In this document: positions 45,480 to 54,984 of the stretch, piece by piece
How the letters are laid out: each line of letters starts with the position of its first letter
Numbering within the stretch: position 1 is the stretch's first letter
Assembly: GCF_023487995.1 (NCBI RefSeq)
Contig: NZ_JAMFKN010000006.1
Coordinates: 1-64,000, forward strand
Reading direction: 5' to 3'
DNA: 64,000 nt
From: Thermohalobaculum sediminis
Lineage (GTDB): Bacteria; Pseudomonadota; Alphaproteobacteria; Rhodobacterales; Rhodobacteraceae
Notes under the pieces: model-generated
The model's database searches: none
Seen by the model: the letters and a program-made list of their open reading frames with translations, nothing else
What the model was told of the DNA's origin: nothing
Translations under genes and position numbers: made by a program

Positions 45480-46808
45480 TCACGTCTCGCGGAAGGCGCG
45501 GTTGAAGTAGTCGGTCAGCGGCTTCATCAGGTAGGCCATCGGCGTGCGCGCGCCGGTCTGGACGAAGACCTCGACCGGCATGCCGGCCAGCAGTTCGCGA
45601 TCCGCCAGCCGCTCGCGTTCCCCCTCGGCCAGCACGGCCTCGCCGCGGTAGAAGCTGCGCCCCGACTGCTCGTCGAGATGCGCGTCGGGCGAGATCCGCG
45701 CGACGATGCCGTTGAGCTCGGGCGTCGTGCGGCTGCTGAAGGCGGGGAAGCGGACGACCGCCTGCATGCCTGGCGCGACCTCGTCGATGTGGATCGGGTC
45801 GATCTCGATGTCGATGACAAGGCTCTCGTCGGTCGGCACGACATAGAGAACGGGCTCGGCCGGGCGGATCACCGCCTTGATGGCGAAGACCGCAAGCTCG
45901 TAGACCACGCCCGCGCGCGGCGCGCGGATGTCGAGCCGGTCGAGCCGCTCGCGCAGGGCGATGCGGCGCTCCTTGAGCTCCAGCTCGCGGAAGCCGAGGT
46001 CGCGAAGCTGGGTGATCGCCTCCTCGCGCCGCAGCGTGCCCAGCTTGAGCCGCTCGATCCCGATTTCCGAGATCTGCGCCGTGAGCTGCGCGACGCGCGA
46101 GATGAGTTCGCCTTCCTGCCCCTTGAGCCGCGCGGCCTCGCGCTCGAGCGACAGCACGCGGTTCGCCTGCGCGAGTCCCTGTGCGAACAGCTTCCGCTGA
46201 CCCTCCAGCTCCTCGTCGATGAAGGCGTGCTGGCGCCGCAGCGCGTCAAGCTGCGCCTCGGTCCCGGTGATCTGCTGCGCGATCTGGATCTGCCGCTCGG
46301 CCAGCAGGCTGCGCTCGCCCTCCATGGTCTCGGCCCGCGCGCGGAACAGCCGCCGCTGGCCCTCGATCAGCGCCGCCACGTCTGGCCGCACGGCGGCGGC
46401 AGAGGCGAGTTCGGGGTCGAAGGCGATCTCGGCGGCGTCCGTCTGCTCGGCTTCGAGCCGCCCCCGGCGGGCCATGATCTCGAAGAGCTGGCTCTCGAGC
46501 ACGGCAAGCTCGGATCGTAGCGTGGTGTCGTCGAGCCGGATCAGCGTGGCGCCCGCTTCGACATGGTCGCCCTCGCGCACCAGGATCTCGCCAACCACGC
46601 CCCCGTCGGGATGCTGGACGACCTGCCGCTGGGCCTCGACCCGCAGCCGCCCCGGCGCGATGACGGCGCCCGCGAGCTCGGCGGTGACGGCCCAGCCGCC
46701 CATGCCGCCGGCGAGCAGGAGGATCGCCAGCAGCCCTGCGCGGACCTGCCTCTGGACACCCCAGCGCGGCGCCGCCGCGGCATCCGGCGAGGGAAGCATC
46801 GGCGTCAT
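45480..46808 (-). CDS. Type I secretion membrane fusion protein (HlyD/PrtE family)
   Basis: 442 residues: N-terminal transmembrane helix (AGLLAILLLAGGMGGWAVTAEL), a lipoyl-like half (VIAPGRLRVEAQRQVVQHPDGGVVGEILVREGDHVEAG), a long coiled-coil hairpin (QLDALRRQHAFIDEELEGQRKLF) and a C-terminal barrel with IDIEIDPIHIDEVAPGM. It spans the periplasm between the ABC exporter and an outer-membrane TolC. The start overlaps the ABC gene by 4 bp. No TolC or RTX substrate gene is adjacent. Confidence 0.93.
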   Translation of the reverse strand: MTPMLPSPDAAAAPRWGVQRQVRAGLLAILLLAGGMGGWAVTAELAGAVIAPGRLRVEAQRQVVQHPDGGVVGEILVREGDHVEAGATLIRLDDTTLRSELAVLESQLFEIMARRGRLEAEQTDAAEIAFDPELASAAAVRPDVAALIEGQRRLFRARAETMEGERSLLAERQIQIAQQITGTEAQLDALRRQHAFIDEELEGQRKLFAQGLAQANRVLSLEREAARLKGQEGELISRVAQLTAQISEIGIERLKLGTLRREEAITQLRDLGFRELELKERRIALRERLDRLDIRAPRAGVVYELAVFAIKAVIRPAEPVLYVVPTDESLVIDIEIDPIHIDEVAPGMQAVVRFPAFSSRTTPELNGIVARISPDAHLDEQSGRSFYRGEAVLAEGERERLADRELLAGMPVEVFVQTGARTPMAYLMKPLTDYFNRAFRET

Positions 46809-49036
46809 GGCAGTTCCTCCCGCAGAACCAGCGGCTCATCCTTGTCGCTCGCGCCCGGCTTCTGCGCGGCCCGAGGAGCGCTTGCCGCGGGGATGCCCCC
46901 GGGCTCGGTCGTCGTCGCGGCCGCCGTGGGCTGAGGGGGAGGCGAGGGCGCCGCGCCTGCCATGGGTGCTGCCGGCGCTGCGGAAGAGCCGTCCACCCGC
47001 GGCGCCGCGGGCGTCGAGCCACGCGGCTCGCCATCGGATGCGGCGGACGTGGAGCCCGACACCGGGCGGTCCGGGGCGGCAGCGGGCGCGCCCAGCATCG
47101 CCGCCGAAAGCATCGCGGGGCTTCCCATGCTGGCGCTGACGACACCCGGCGCCATGCGCGCCGGCGCCGATGCCGCCGGCGCACCGTTCGCTGCGGTGGC
47201 GCCGCCGGCCCGTGCGGCAGCCGCGGCTTGCGGCGCGGCCGGCGCGCCGCCCTTGACCTCGGGTCGTGCCCCCGTGCCCAGTTTCGCCGGTGTCGCCGTC
47301 CCCGGCGCGGCAGGCGGGCCGAGCTCGCGCGCGCCGGCGACGATCTGCTCGTGGTTCTTTGTGCGGCGGCGCAGCACCTCGTCCCGCGGGCCCAGGTCGA
47401 CCTGCTGGCCCTTGTCGATGACAAGCAGCAGGTCGCAGGCGGCGATCGCGCTGGGGCGGTGGGCCATGACGATCACGCTGCAGCCGCGCGCCTTGGCCTC
47501 GCGGATCGAGGTGACCAGCGCCTGCTCGCCCTGCGCATCGAGATTGGCGTTCGGTTCGTCCAGGATCAGCACCGCCGGGTCGCCGTAGAAGGCGCGGGCC
47601 AGCGCGACCCTCTGGCGCTGCCCGCCCGAAAGCCGTTGGCCGCCCGCGCCGATCTCGGTGTCGTAGCCTTGCGTCAGCGCGAGCAGAAGCTCGTGCGCCC
47701 CCGCACGTCGCGCCGCCTCGATCACCGCGGCGTCGTCGGGCTGGGGTGAGAGGCGCGCGATATTCTGTGCAACGGTGCCGGGCAGCAGGCCGACCTCCTG
47801 CGGAAGATAGCCGATATGCCGGCCAAGATCGTCGGTGTTCCACTGGTCGAGCGCCGCGCCATCGATGCGAACCTTGCCGGCGGCCGCCGGCCAAACGCCT
47901 GCCAGCACCTTGGCCAGCGTCGTCTTGCCCGCGCCCGACGGGCCAATGACACCCAGCGCCTGGCCCGGCTGCAGCTTGAACGAGATGCCGCGCAGCACCG
48001 GCACGCTGTCGCCCGGGGCGACTACCGCGACGCCGTTCGCCTCGACATGACCCTTCGGTGCGGGAAGCTGCGTCTTCTGCGGCTCGACGGGCGATTTCTC
48101 CAGCAACTCGGCCAGTTGCCGCCAGCCCAGCAAGGCCCGCTGCGCCAGCGGCCACTGGCCGATCGCCTGGTCGATCGGCGCGAGCGCGCGGCCCATCAGG
48201 ATCGAGGCGGCGATCATCATTCCGGGCGAGATCTGCTGCTCCAGCACCAGGAATGCGCCCACGGCGAGCATGACCGACTGCAGGTAGAACCGCAGCGTCT
48301 TGGCGGCCGTCGAGTAGCTGCCGGTGCGGTCCGAGGCGGTGATCTGCGCGCCCAGCGCCTCCTCGCGCAGCCCCTGCCAGCGCGAGAGCCCCGCGCGCGC
48401 CATGCCCAGACCCTGCACCGCCTCGGCGTTCTGCCGAAGCTGCTCGCCCAGCGCGTCGGCGGTGCTGCCGGTGATCTGGCTGCGCTCGTTCGAGGCGCGC
48501 GAGCGGATCTGGTTCATCGCGGTGAGCGAGATGAGGATCAGCCCGCCCGCCACCGCGGTCCAGCCAAGCAACGGGTGGAACAGGAAGATCGCGCCCAGGT
48601 AGATCGGGACCCATGGCACGTCGAACAGCGCGAACGGCGCTGGGCCCGACAGCAGTTGGCGCAGCGACTCGAGATCGCGCGCCGCCGTATTGGGGCGCGC
48701 GCGCTCCTGCGGCGCGACCGCGCGGCGCAGCGCGGCGGTGAAGACGCGCGCGTCGAAGCTCGATTGAAACGAGGCACCGACCCGCGCCAGCACCCGCCCG
48801 CGCAGGTAGTCGAGCACCCCCATGAAGCCGAACAGCACGGTGATCAGCACCACCAGCGCGACCAGCGTGGCCTCGGACCGGCTCGAAAGGACGCGGTCGT
48901 AGACCTGCAGCATGAACAGGGGGCCCGTCAGCATCAGCAGGTTCACGAATGCGCTGAACACGCCCACCGCAGCGAAATGTCCGCGAAACTGGCCCAGCGC
49001 CGCGTGCAGCTCGTCGCGCCCGCTCTTCTTCGTCAC
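46805..49036 (-). CDS. Type I secretion ABC permease/ATPase (PrtD family) with long Ala/Pro tail
   Basis: About 743 residues from the GTG at 49036; an upstream GTG at 49138 is possible and no ribosome-binding site decides. A six-helix export membrane domain (FVNLLMLTGPLFMLQVYDRVLSS) is followed by an ABC ATPase: Walker A GPSGAGKTT, Q-loop GYLPQEVGLLPGT, signature LSGGQRQRVALARA, Walker B VLILDEP, H-loop MAHRPSA. It ends in about 170 residues of Ala/Pro/Gly low complexity (46808 to about 47323), unusual for this family. Pairs with the HlyD protein. Confidence 0.88.
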   Translation of the reverse strand: MTKKSGRDELHAALGQFRGHFAAVGVFSAFVNLLMLTGPLFMLQVYDRVLSSRSEATLVALVVLITVLFGFMGVLDYLRGRVLARVGASFQSSFDARVFTAALRRAVAPQERARPNTAARDLESLRQLLSGPAPFALFDVPWVPIYLGAIFLFHPLLGWTAVAGGLILISLTAMNQIRSRASNERSQITGSTADALGEQLRQNAEAVQGLGMARAGLSRWQGLREEALGAQITASDRTGSYSTAAKTLRFYLQSVMLAVGAFLVLEQQISPGMMIAASILMGRALAPIDQAIGQWPLAQRALLGWRQLAELLEKSPVEPQKTQLPAPKGHVEANGVAVVAPGDSVPVLRGISFKLQPGQALGVIGPSGAGKTTLAKVLAGVWPAAAGKVRIDGAALDQWNTDDLGRHIGYLPQEVGLLPGTVAQNIARLSPQPDDAAVIEAARRAGAHELLLALTQGYDTEIGAGGQRLSGGQRQRVALARAFYGDPAVLILDEPNANLDAQGEQALVTSIREAKARGCSVIVMAHRPSAIAACDLLLVIDKGQQVDLGPRDEVLRRRTKNHEQIVAGARELGPPAAPGTATPAKLGTGARPEVKGGAPAAPQAAAAARAGGATAANGAPAASAPARMAPGVVSASMGSPAMLSAAMLGAPAAAPDRPVSGSTSAASDGEPRGSTPAAPRVDGSSAAPAAPMAGAAPSPPPQPTAAATTTEPGGIPAASAPRAAQKPGASDKDEPLVLREELP

Positions 49037-49278
49037 GTCCTGGCCCACCCACTCACGATCCGCCGCTCCGGCGCCCGGCGGATTGACGCAAATCCAGCCA
49101 GCAATGTTAACGCTTGCCGGGCAATCCGCAAAGCGCACCGTTCGCCGCGCCTGCGTGGCCGCGCTGCAACGGAATGCCGGCGGGCTGCGTTTGATGGTTT
49201 GGTGCGCCGGGCAGGGCCTGCTATCTGGCTTTGGCGGCGCGGCGCGCTGCAGATCGAATCGCGGAAGAGGATGAACAG

Positions 49279-49896
49279 ATGATCGGACGTCGCGCCTTCC
49301 TGGGTCTTGCGGGAGCCTTCGGGCTCACGGCGGCAACCGCCGGCACGCTTGCCCCGACACCCGCCCTCGCGTTGGCCGAGGACGAGGCGCGCGCCGTCGT
49401 TCAGGCCGCGGTGGACGAGGTCCTGGCGCTGGTCAAGCGCGAGGCCACGGCCGAGGAGAAGGCCGCGGCGCTTCAGGCGATCATGGAGCGCTCGGCCGCG
49501 CTGCCCCAGATCGCGCGCTTCGCCGCAGGCCGCGTGTGGCGCGAGATGTCGGACGACCAGCAGGGCCGCTACGTCGCCGCCTTCAGCGCCTATATCGCCC
49601 GCATCTACGCGCGCCGCTTCCAGGAATATTCCGGCGAGACGGTCTCGCTCGCGCGCGCGATCGACGCGGGCAAGAAGGGCATCCTGGTGCAGAGCGCCGT
49701 CAGCCAGCCCGGCGGCGGCCAGCCCATCCCGGTCGACTGGCTCGTCTCGGATCGTGGCGGCGACGGGGCGCGCATCGTCGACATCGTCATCGAGGGCGTG
49801 TCGATGGCGACCACCCAGCGCGAGGAGATCGGCGCGATGTTCGACAGCCGCGGCGGCGATGTCGAGAAGCTGATCGAGGCGCTCGGCACCGCCTGA
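49279..49896 (+). CDS. MlaC/Ttg2D-type phospholipid-binding protein
   Basis: 205 residues. A Tat-like signal (GRRAFLGLAGAFGLTAATAG) leads to a mature domain with VDEVLALVKREATAEEKAAALQAIMERSA, ARFAAGRVWREMSDDQQGRYVAAF and YSGETVSL / DWLVSDRGGDGARIVDIVIEGVSM, the MlaC pattern. MlaC shuttles phospholipids between membranes. No mlaFEDB genes lie nearby. GAAGAGG precedes the start. Divergent from the type I secretion operon. Confidence 0.88.
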   Translation: MIGRRAFLGLAGAFGLTAATAGTLAPTPALALAEDEARAVVQAAVDEVLALVKREATAEEKAAALQAIMERSAALPQIARFAAGRVWREMSDDQQGRYVAAFSAYIARIYARRFQEYSGETVSLARAIDAGKKGILVQSAVSQPGGGQPIPVDWLVSDRGGDGARIVDIVIEGVSMATTQREEIGAMFDSRGGDVEKLIEALGTA

Positions 49897-49964
49897 TCCC
49901 GCTGCCCGCGCGGGCGTGGCGGGCACGGGTTGCCCGCCGCGCGGCAGTCTGGTGGCGGCAGGCG

Positions 49965-50399
49965 TCAAGGCCCGCCGCCAGCGCCCGGCGCCCGGCTCTC
50001 GAGGTATTTCCAGATTCCGCCCGCGCGCGCGACCTGCCGCCCGCCCGACCACAGCTCGCACTGCATGAAGGACAGGCCCCGCACCCGGCGCAACTGCTCG
50101 GCGCGGGCCATCAGCCGCTCGCCGCGCTTGGCGGCGGCGAGGAAATGGCAGTCCATATCGATCGTCGCGCAGGGATGCGCGCCTCCCGCCTCGAAGCTGG
50201 CCGTTCCCATCGCGACATCCGCGAGGAACAGGATCACGCCTCCATGGCAGACGCCGCCCACATTGATGTGGCGCGGCTCGATGTCGAGCGCGGCATGCCA
50301 CACCCGCTCGCCCGCCCGCGCGATGCGCGCGGGCCCGACATGGGCGTTGAACCCCTCGCCGCGGATCACCCGCCACGGCAGGCTCTCGTCGAACTCCAT
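49965..50399 (-). CDS. PaaI-like hotdog thioesterase
   Basis: 144 residues from the ATG at 50399 (GGACAGGAGGGG upstream). Hotdog helix HINVGGVCHGGVILFLADVAMG carries the family's HxNxxGxxHGGxxxxLxD pattern. It probably hydrolyses acyl-CoA thioesters. Single gene. Confidence 0.88.
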   Translation of the reverse strand: MEFDESLPWRVIRGEGFNAHVGPARIARAGERVWHAALDIEPRHINVGGVCHGGVILFLADVAMGTASFEAGGAHPCATIDMDCHFLAAAKRGERLMARAEQLRRVRGLSFMQCELWSGGRQVARAGGIWKYLESRAPGAGGGP

Positions 50400-50577
50400 G
50401 CACCCCTCCTGTCCGGCCGCTCCGGCCGAGCGCCTAGCACGATCCGCGCGGCAGGTCACCGGGTGATGCCCGCGAGCGGCTTGCGCCCGCCGCACCGGTC
50501 TGTGATGCTTGGCGCCGCATGTGTGCCGCAGGGCGGGGGCTACCTGTCGGCGCGTCGTGCCGCGGGGACCGGCGTAG

Positions 50578-53265
50578 ATGGAAAAGAGCTTCTTCTGGTT
50601 CGTCTGGCGTTTTTCCAAGCGCGAGCAGATCTTCATTCTCGCGCTGACGGTGGCATCCTTCCCGCTGGTCTACCTCTCGCTCGAACTGCCGAAGATGATC
50701 GTGAACGACGCGATCAGCGGGCGCGATTTCCCGCGCGAGATCCTTGGGCTCGAGTTCGGCCAGATCCCCTATCTTCTCCTGCTTTGCGCCGCCTTTCTCG
50801 GCATGGTCGTGCTGATCAACGGCGTCAAATGGGTGATGAACATCGCCATCGGCATGACCGGCGAGAGGATGCTGCGCCGCCTGCGTTTCCAGCTCATCGA
50901 GCAGGTCATGCGCTATCCAATGTCGCGGATGCGCTCGACCAAGCCGGGCGAGGTCGTGCAGGCCCTGATGGGCGAGATCGAGCCGCTCGGTGGCTTCATC
51001 GGCGAGGTGATCGCGACGCCGGCCTTCCAGGGCGGGCTGCTCTGCGTCTACGTGTTCTTCATCTTCATGCAGGACCCGCTTCTCGGACTCGCCGCGATCT
51101 CGCTCTACCCGGTGCAGGCCTGGCTGATCCCGTGGATGCAGGCCAAGGTCGTGCGACTCAACAAGGAGCGCGCCGCCAACAACCGCACGCTCGCGGATAC
51201 GCTGTCCGAGAGCGTGGGCCAGATGCCCGAGATCCAGACCAACGACACCGCGCGCTGGCACATGGCGCAGGTGGCGGGCAAGCTCTACCAGAACACGCTG
51301 ATCCGGATGCAGATCTTCCGGCGCAAGTTCACCATCAAGTTCGTCAACAACTTCCTCAACCAGCTCACGCCCTTCTTCTTCTACTCGATCGGCGGCTACC
51401 TCGTGATCGAGGGCGAACTCGACTTCGGCGCGCTCGTCGCCGTGTTGGCGGCCTACAAGGACCTCGCCGGGCCGTGGAAGGAGGTGCTCGCCTATGTCCA
51501 GCGCTGGTCAGACTTCAACGGGCGCTATGGCTATGTCGTCGACAACTTCATGGGCGATGATGTCGGGCCGCCGGCGCGCGTCTGGGATGTGACCGGCCGG
51601 GGCCGACCGCTTGCCGGCGATCTCGCGCTCGACCACATCGACGGCGGGCCGGGCACCGGCGGGCTCCACGCCAGCGGTATCACGCTGCCGCGGGGGGCCA
51701 GCGTGGCAGTCGTCGGGGGCGAGCACGGGGCGCGCGAGGCGTTGCTGCGGATGATTTCGGGGCTCATGCTGCCCCATGCCGGGAACGTGCGGATCGGCGG
51801 CCAGGCGCTCGCCGATGCGACGCTGCCGCAGATCGGCCGCAGCCTCGCCTTCGTCGGCGCCGAGCCGGGCCTCGTGAACCGCTCGATGCGCGACAACCTG
51901 CTCTATGGCCTCTTCGCCTGTGCGCCCGAGCCGCCCGGCGCGGCCGAGGCCCAGATGATGCGCCGCGAGGCGCGCGCAACCGGCAACATCGAGGCCGATC
52001 CCGAGGGCGACTGGGTCGACTACGACGCCGCCGGCGTGCCCGACGCCGCTGCGCTCGAAGCCCGGCTGATCGACCTGACCGAAACCTTCGGCCTGGGGAC
52101 CGAGCTCTATTCCGGCGCGCTCGAGGCGCGCATCCCGCCGGCCGAGGCCGCGGAATGGACCGCGCCGGTGCTGGCCGCCCGCGCACGTCTCGCCACCTCG
52201 GGGGCCGGGGCCGAACTGTCCGACCTGCTCGAGCCTTGGGACCGCGCCGCGTTCAATCGCAACGCCAGCGTGTTCGAGAACCTGCTGTTCGCCCTTCCCA
52301 TCGACGCATGGGGCGACTCGGCCGACCTGATGCGCCGCGCCGATGTCGCCGAGCTTCTCGCCCGCACCGGAGGGATGGCCGAGCTCGAGGGGCTCGGCTG
52401 GCGCATCGCGTCGGAATTCGCCGAGCTGATCGAGGCGGTGACGCCGGACTCGACCGTGCTCGACGGCTTCCCGGGCTACTCCCGGGCCGAGGTGCTCGCG
52501 GCGGGCGAGCTGTTCGCGCGCCATCGCGGCGATCCGCCCGGCAAGCTGCCCGCGACGGCGCGCCAGACGCTCGCCGTGCTCGCCGCCCGCTTCGTGCCGC
52601 AGCGCGACCGGCTCGACGTGATCGACGACGAGACCCGCGCACGCGTCCTCGCGTGCCGCGCGCGCGTGCTAGACACCCTCGGCGACCGGCAGGACGTGGT
52701 GCGGTTCGACGAGGCGCGCTTCAGCCCCGCGCTTTCGGTGTCGCAGAACATCATCGGCGCCAAGCGGCGCTTCGACCGCAAGGCCCGCTGGCGCCAGCTC
52801 GATGTCGCGCTCGAGGAGGCGACCCGCGCGGCGGGCCTGCGCGACGCGCTGATGCGCCTCGGCCTCGACGCGCCGGTGGGCTCCGGCGGGTCCGGGCTCA
52901 CCGCCAATGCGCGCCGGCGCGTCGGGCTGATCCGCGCCGTGATCAAGCGGCCCCGGCTGGTGATCCTCGACGGCGTCGCCGGCAGCGCCAGCGCGGCCGA
53001 TGCCGAGCTGCGCGCCGCGATGCGCGCCGAGCTTCCCGACGCGACGTTGGTGTGGGCCGCCGATTCCGAGGCCGCCGCCGCCGACGCCGACCGCATCCTT
53101 GCCGTGGCAGACGACGGCGGTGTCCGCCTGTTCGAGCCCGCGGGGGAACGCGATGCCGTCCAGCCCGGTTCCATAACCGGGGGCGGCGTGCCGGTCGCCC
53201 CGCCGGACGGTGACGACGCATCGTCCGAAGCCACACGCCCAATCGACCGGAGAGCAGGCGAATGA
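50578..53265 (+). CDS. ABC-exporter-like protein with degenerate, inserted nucleotide-binding domain
   Basis: 895 residues. Residues 1-320 form an exporter membrane domain (LTVASFPLVYLSLELPKMIV, GGLLCVYVFFIFMQDPLLGL, ending KDLAGPWKEVLAYVQRW). The ATPase part is abnormal: the Walker A slot is GGEHGAREA (380-388) with no Lys; the signature position reads GSGGSGLTANARRR (768-781) in place of LSGGQ; Walker B is RLVILDGVAG with Gly where the catalytic Glu belongs. About 380 residues separate Walker A from the signature, against roughly 100 normally, and the xNLL element recurs three times (SMRDNLLYGL, ASVFENLLFALP, LSVSQNIIGAK). ATP hydrolysis is doubtful. It overlaps the cyclic-nucleotide-binding gene by 4 bp. 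Confidence 0.78.
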   Translation: MEKSFFWFVWRFSKREQIFILALTVASFPLVYLSLELPKMIVNDAISGRDFPREILGLEFGQIPYLLLLCAAFLGMVVLINGVKWVMNIAIGMTGERMLRRLRFQLIEQVMRYPMSRMRSTKPGEVVQALMGEIEPLGGFIGEVIATPAFQGGLLCVYVFFIFMQDPLLGLAAISLYPVQAWLIPWMQAKVVRLNKERAANNRTLADTLSESVGQMPEIQTNDTARWHMAQVAGKLYQNTLIRMQIFRRKFTIKFVNNFLNQLTPFFFYSIGGYLVIEGELDFGALVAVLAAYKDLAGPWKEVLAYVQRWSDFNGRYGYVVDNFMGDDVGPPARVWDVTGRGRPLAGDLALDHIDGGPGTGGLHASGITLPRGASVAVVGGEHGAREALLRMISGLMLPHAGNVRIGGQALADATLPQIGRSLAFVGAEPGLVNRSMRDNLLYGLFACAPEPPGAAEAQMMRREARATGNIEADPEGDWVDYDAAGVPDAAALEARLIDLTETFGLGTELYSGALEARIPPAEAAEWTAPVLAARARLATSGAGAELSDLLEPWDRAAFNRNASVFENLLFALPIDAWGDSADLMRRADVAELLARTGGMAELEGLGWRIASEFAELIEAVTPDSTVLDGFPGYSRAEVLAAGELFARHRGDPPGKLPATARQTLAVLAARFVPQRDRLDVIDDETRARVLACRARVLDTLGDRQDVVRFDEARFSPALSVSQNIIGAKRRFDRKARWRQLDVALEEATRAAGLRDALMRLGLDAPVGSGGSGLTANARRRVGLIRAVIKRPRLVILDGVAGSASAADAELRAAMRAELPDATLVWAADSEAAAADADRILAVADDGGVRLFEPAGERDAVQPGSITGGGVPVAPPDGDDASSEATRPIDRRAGE

Positions 53266-53726
53266 GTGTCAACGAAGCCGTGACCGCCCTGCGCGATGCA
53301 GCGCCGTTCCGCCGCATCGACGAGCGCCGCCTCAAGATCATCGCGATGATGGGCGAGACCCTGAGCTACGCCCCCGGCGAGCGGCTGTTCGAGCGCGGCG
53401 AGCCCGGCGACGCGGCGTTCGTGGTGATCCAGGGCGCCGTCGATGTCCTGCTCGGCAAGCCCGGCCAGGAAACCGTGGTGGCGACGCTGGGCAAGGGCGA
53501 GATCTTCGGCGAGATCGCCGCGCTCTGCGACCAGACCCGGACCACCGCCATCGCGGCGCGCGGCGCGCTCAGCGTGCTGCGGCTCGAGAAGAGCGCGCTG
53601 AAGAACCTGATCCACGAATTCCCGGATCTCGCCTTCGAGTTCCTGCGCGTCATCGCCACGCGGCTCGAGGCGACGAACGCCCAGCTTAGCCAGGCCCGCG
53701 CAAAGCTGTCGGCACTCGGCGCCTGA
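53262..53726 (+). CDS. Cyclic-nucleotide-binding domain protein coupled to the ABC-like protein
   Basis: 154 residues with a single cNMP-binding beta roll: RLFERGEPGDAAFVVIQGAVDVLLG, phosphate-binding cassette GEIFGEIAALCDQTRTTAIAA with Glu and Arg present, and a C-terminal helix. No DNA-binding domain. The ATG lies in the ATGA overlap with the upstream gene, so the two proteins are probably made in fixed ratio, and this one may regulate the transporter. Confidence 0.88.
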   Translation: MSVNEAVTALRDAAPFRRIDERRLKIIAMMGETLSYAPGERLFERGEPGDAAFVVIQGAVDVLLGKPGQETVVATLGKGEIFGEIAALCDQTRTTAIAARGALSVLRLEKSALKNLIHEFPDLAFEFLRVIATRLEATNAQLSQARAKLSALGA

Positions 53727-53735
53727 GCGCGCCCC

Positions 53736-54686
53736 TCAGTGCCATACCGCGCCGGGCGCGGCGGGTTCGGGCGCGTTCCGTCCCGACATCATGGCCGAAA
53801 GCCGCCGCATCTCGGTCACGTCGTCGGGCAGGGCATGCCACAAGGTCGGGTGCAGCTCCTGGTTCAGCACGATGCCGACATCCGGCCACTCCGGCTCGGT
53901 CAGCAGCCGCGCCCAGTCGAGCGAGCCCCAGCCGAGCGGCAGGTGCAGGTCCCCCGAGCCGTAGGCCATCTGCTCGGTCGGGAGCGCGAGATCGAGGTCG
54001 TGCTCGACGCCGAAGCAGTCGTTGAGGTGGATGTGATGCACAAGCGGCGCCAGGGCGTGGATCTCGTCCATCAACTCGACACTGTGGCGCTGGCACTGCA
54101 GCGCGGCATGCGCAAAGTCGATGGTCGCGCGCACCGCCGGGTGATCGACCGCCGCAAGCTCGCGCGCCAGCCGCGACGGCAGGGCGGTCTCGCGCCCGTC
54201 GAAGCTCCACACCGTCTCGACGCAGATCTCGACGTCACGCGCGGCGGCGAAGTCCCCCAGCCGCGCCAGGCTGTCGCGCTGGCGGGCATAGGCGGCCTCG
54301 AGCGTCTGCTCGTCGCCGCTCTCGGCCATGCCGCAATGCAGCACCATCCGCCGCGCGCCGAGGCGGGCGGAGACCTCGATATTGGCCCGCGCCACCGCCT
54401 CGTGCCGGTCCAGCCGGCCGGCTGCGTCCATCAGGTTGATCGACAGCATCGCATGGCTGCTGACCGCGAGCCGGCGCCCCGCGAAGGTCCGCGCAAAGCG
54501 CGACAGCGCCCGCTCGATCGGCCGCGCGCCGGCGATCAGCCGCGTGCAGAACAGCGGCACCTCGACCGAGTCGACGCCCAGCATCTCGGCCTCGTCGAGC
54601 CAGGGGGTGGGATCGGAAAGTTCGAAGCTCGCTGGCCACAAGGTGTAGCCGACCCGGTAATTCCTGTGCCCGCTGCGGACTGACAC
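53736..54686 (-). CDS. Sugar phosphate isomerase/epimerase family protein (AP-endonuclease-2-like TIM barrel)
   Basis: 316 residues. Metal-ligand positions typical of the family: E in CVETVW, D in RATIDFAHA, H in HHIHLND and E in LNQELHP. Other stretches are VSSHAMLSINLMD and RRMVLHCGMAESGD. Substrate unknown; such enzymes isomerise sugars or inositol derivatives. Divergent from the copper ATPase gene. Confidence 0.85.
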   Translation of the reverse strand: MSVRSGHRNYRVGYTLWPASFELSDPTPWLDEAEMLGVDSVEVPLFCTRLIAGARPIERALSRFARTFAGRRLAVSSHAMLSINLMDAAGRLDRHEAVARANIEVSARLGARRMVLHCGMAESGDEQTLEAAYARQRDSLARLGDFAAARDVEICVETVWSFDGRETALPSRLARELAAVDHPAVRATIDFAHAALQCQRHSVELMDEIHALAPLVHHIHLNDCFGVEHDLDLALPTEQMAYGSGDLHLPLGWGSLDWARLLTEPEWPDVGIVLNQELHPTLWHALPDDVTEMRRLSAMMSGRNAPEPAAPGAVWH

Positions 54687-54885
54687 GTCTCAAATATCCT
54701 TCGGTTTCTTGCGACGCTCCGGTGCGGCTTCGCGGATCCAATGCCGCGCCGCATGCCAACGCCGTTCCCCGAGAATACATAGGACTGCATGCCGGCAGGC
54801 GGTCAACCTCCAAGATCACTGAAGGTTGAGTTGCCTCTCGTTGCGGCGCCTTGGTGGCGTGCCGCCGCGGTCGTACGCGCGCCTC

Positions 54886-54916
54886 TTGACCCTCCAGCTG
54901 CTGGAAGGATTATCTG
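54886..54916 (+). promoter_or_regulatory. CueR/HmrR (MerR-type) copper-responsive promoter of the copper ATPase
   Basis: TTGACC (54886-54891) and TATCTG (54911-54916) are separated by exactly 19 bp, and the spacer holds the dyad CCTCCAG / CTGGAAGG. A 19-bp spacer with this dyad is the signature of MerR-family metal activators such as CueR. It lies 70 bp before the copper ATPase start. Confidence 0.75.
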
Positions 54917-54984
54917 CATGCCCAGGCGACCGGCGGCCTCGACGGCGCATCGGTCCACGTCACACCCACGCCACGCAGGACAGC

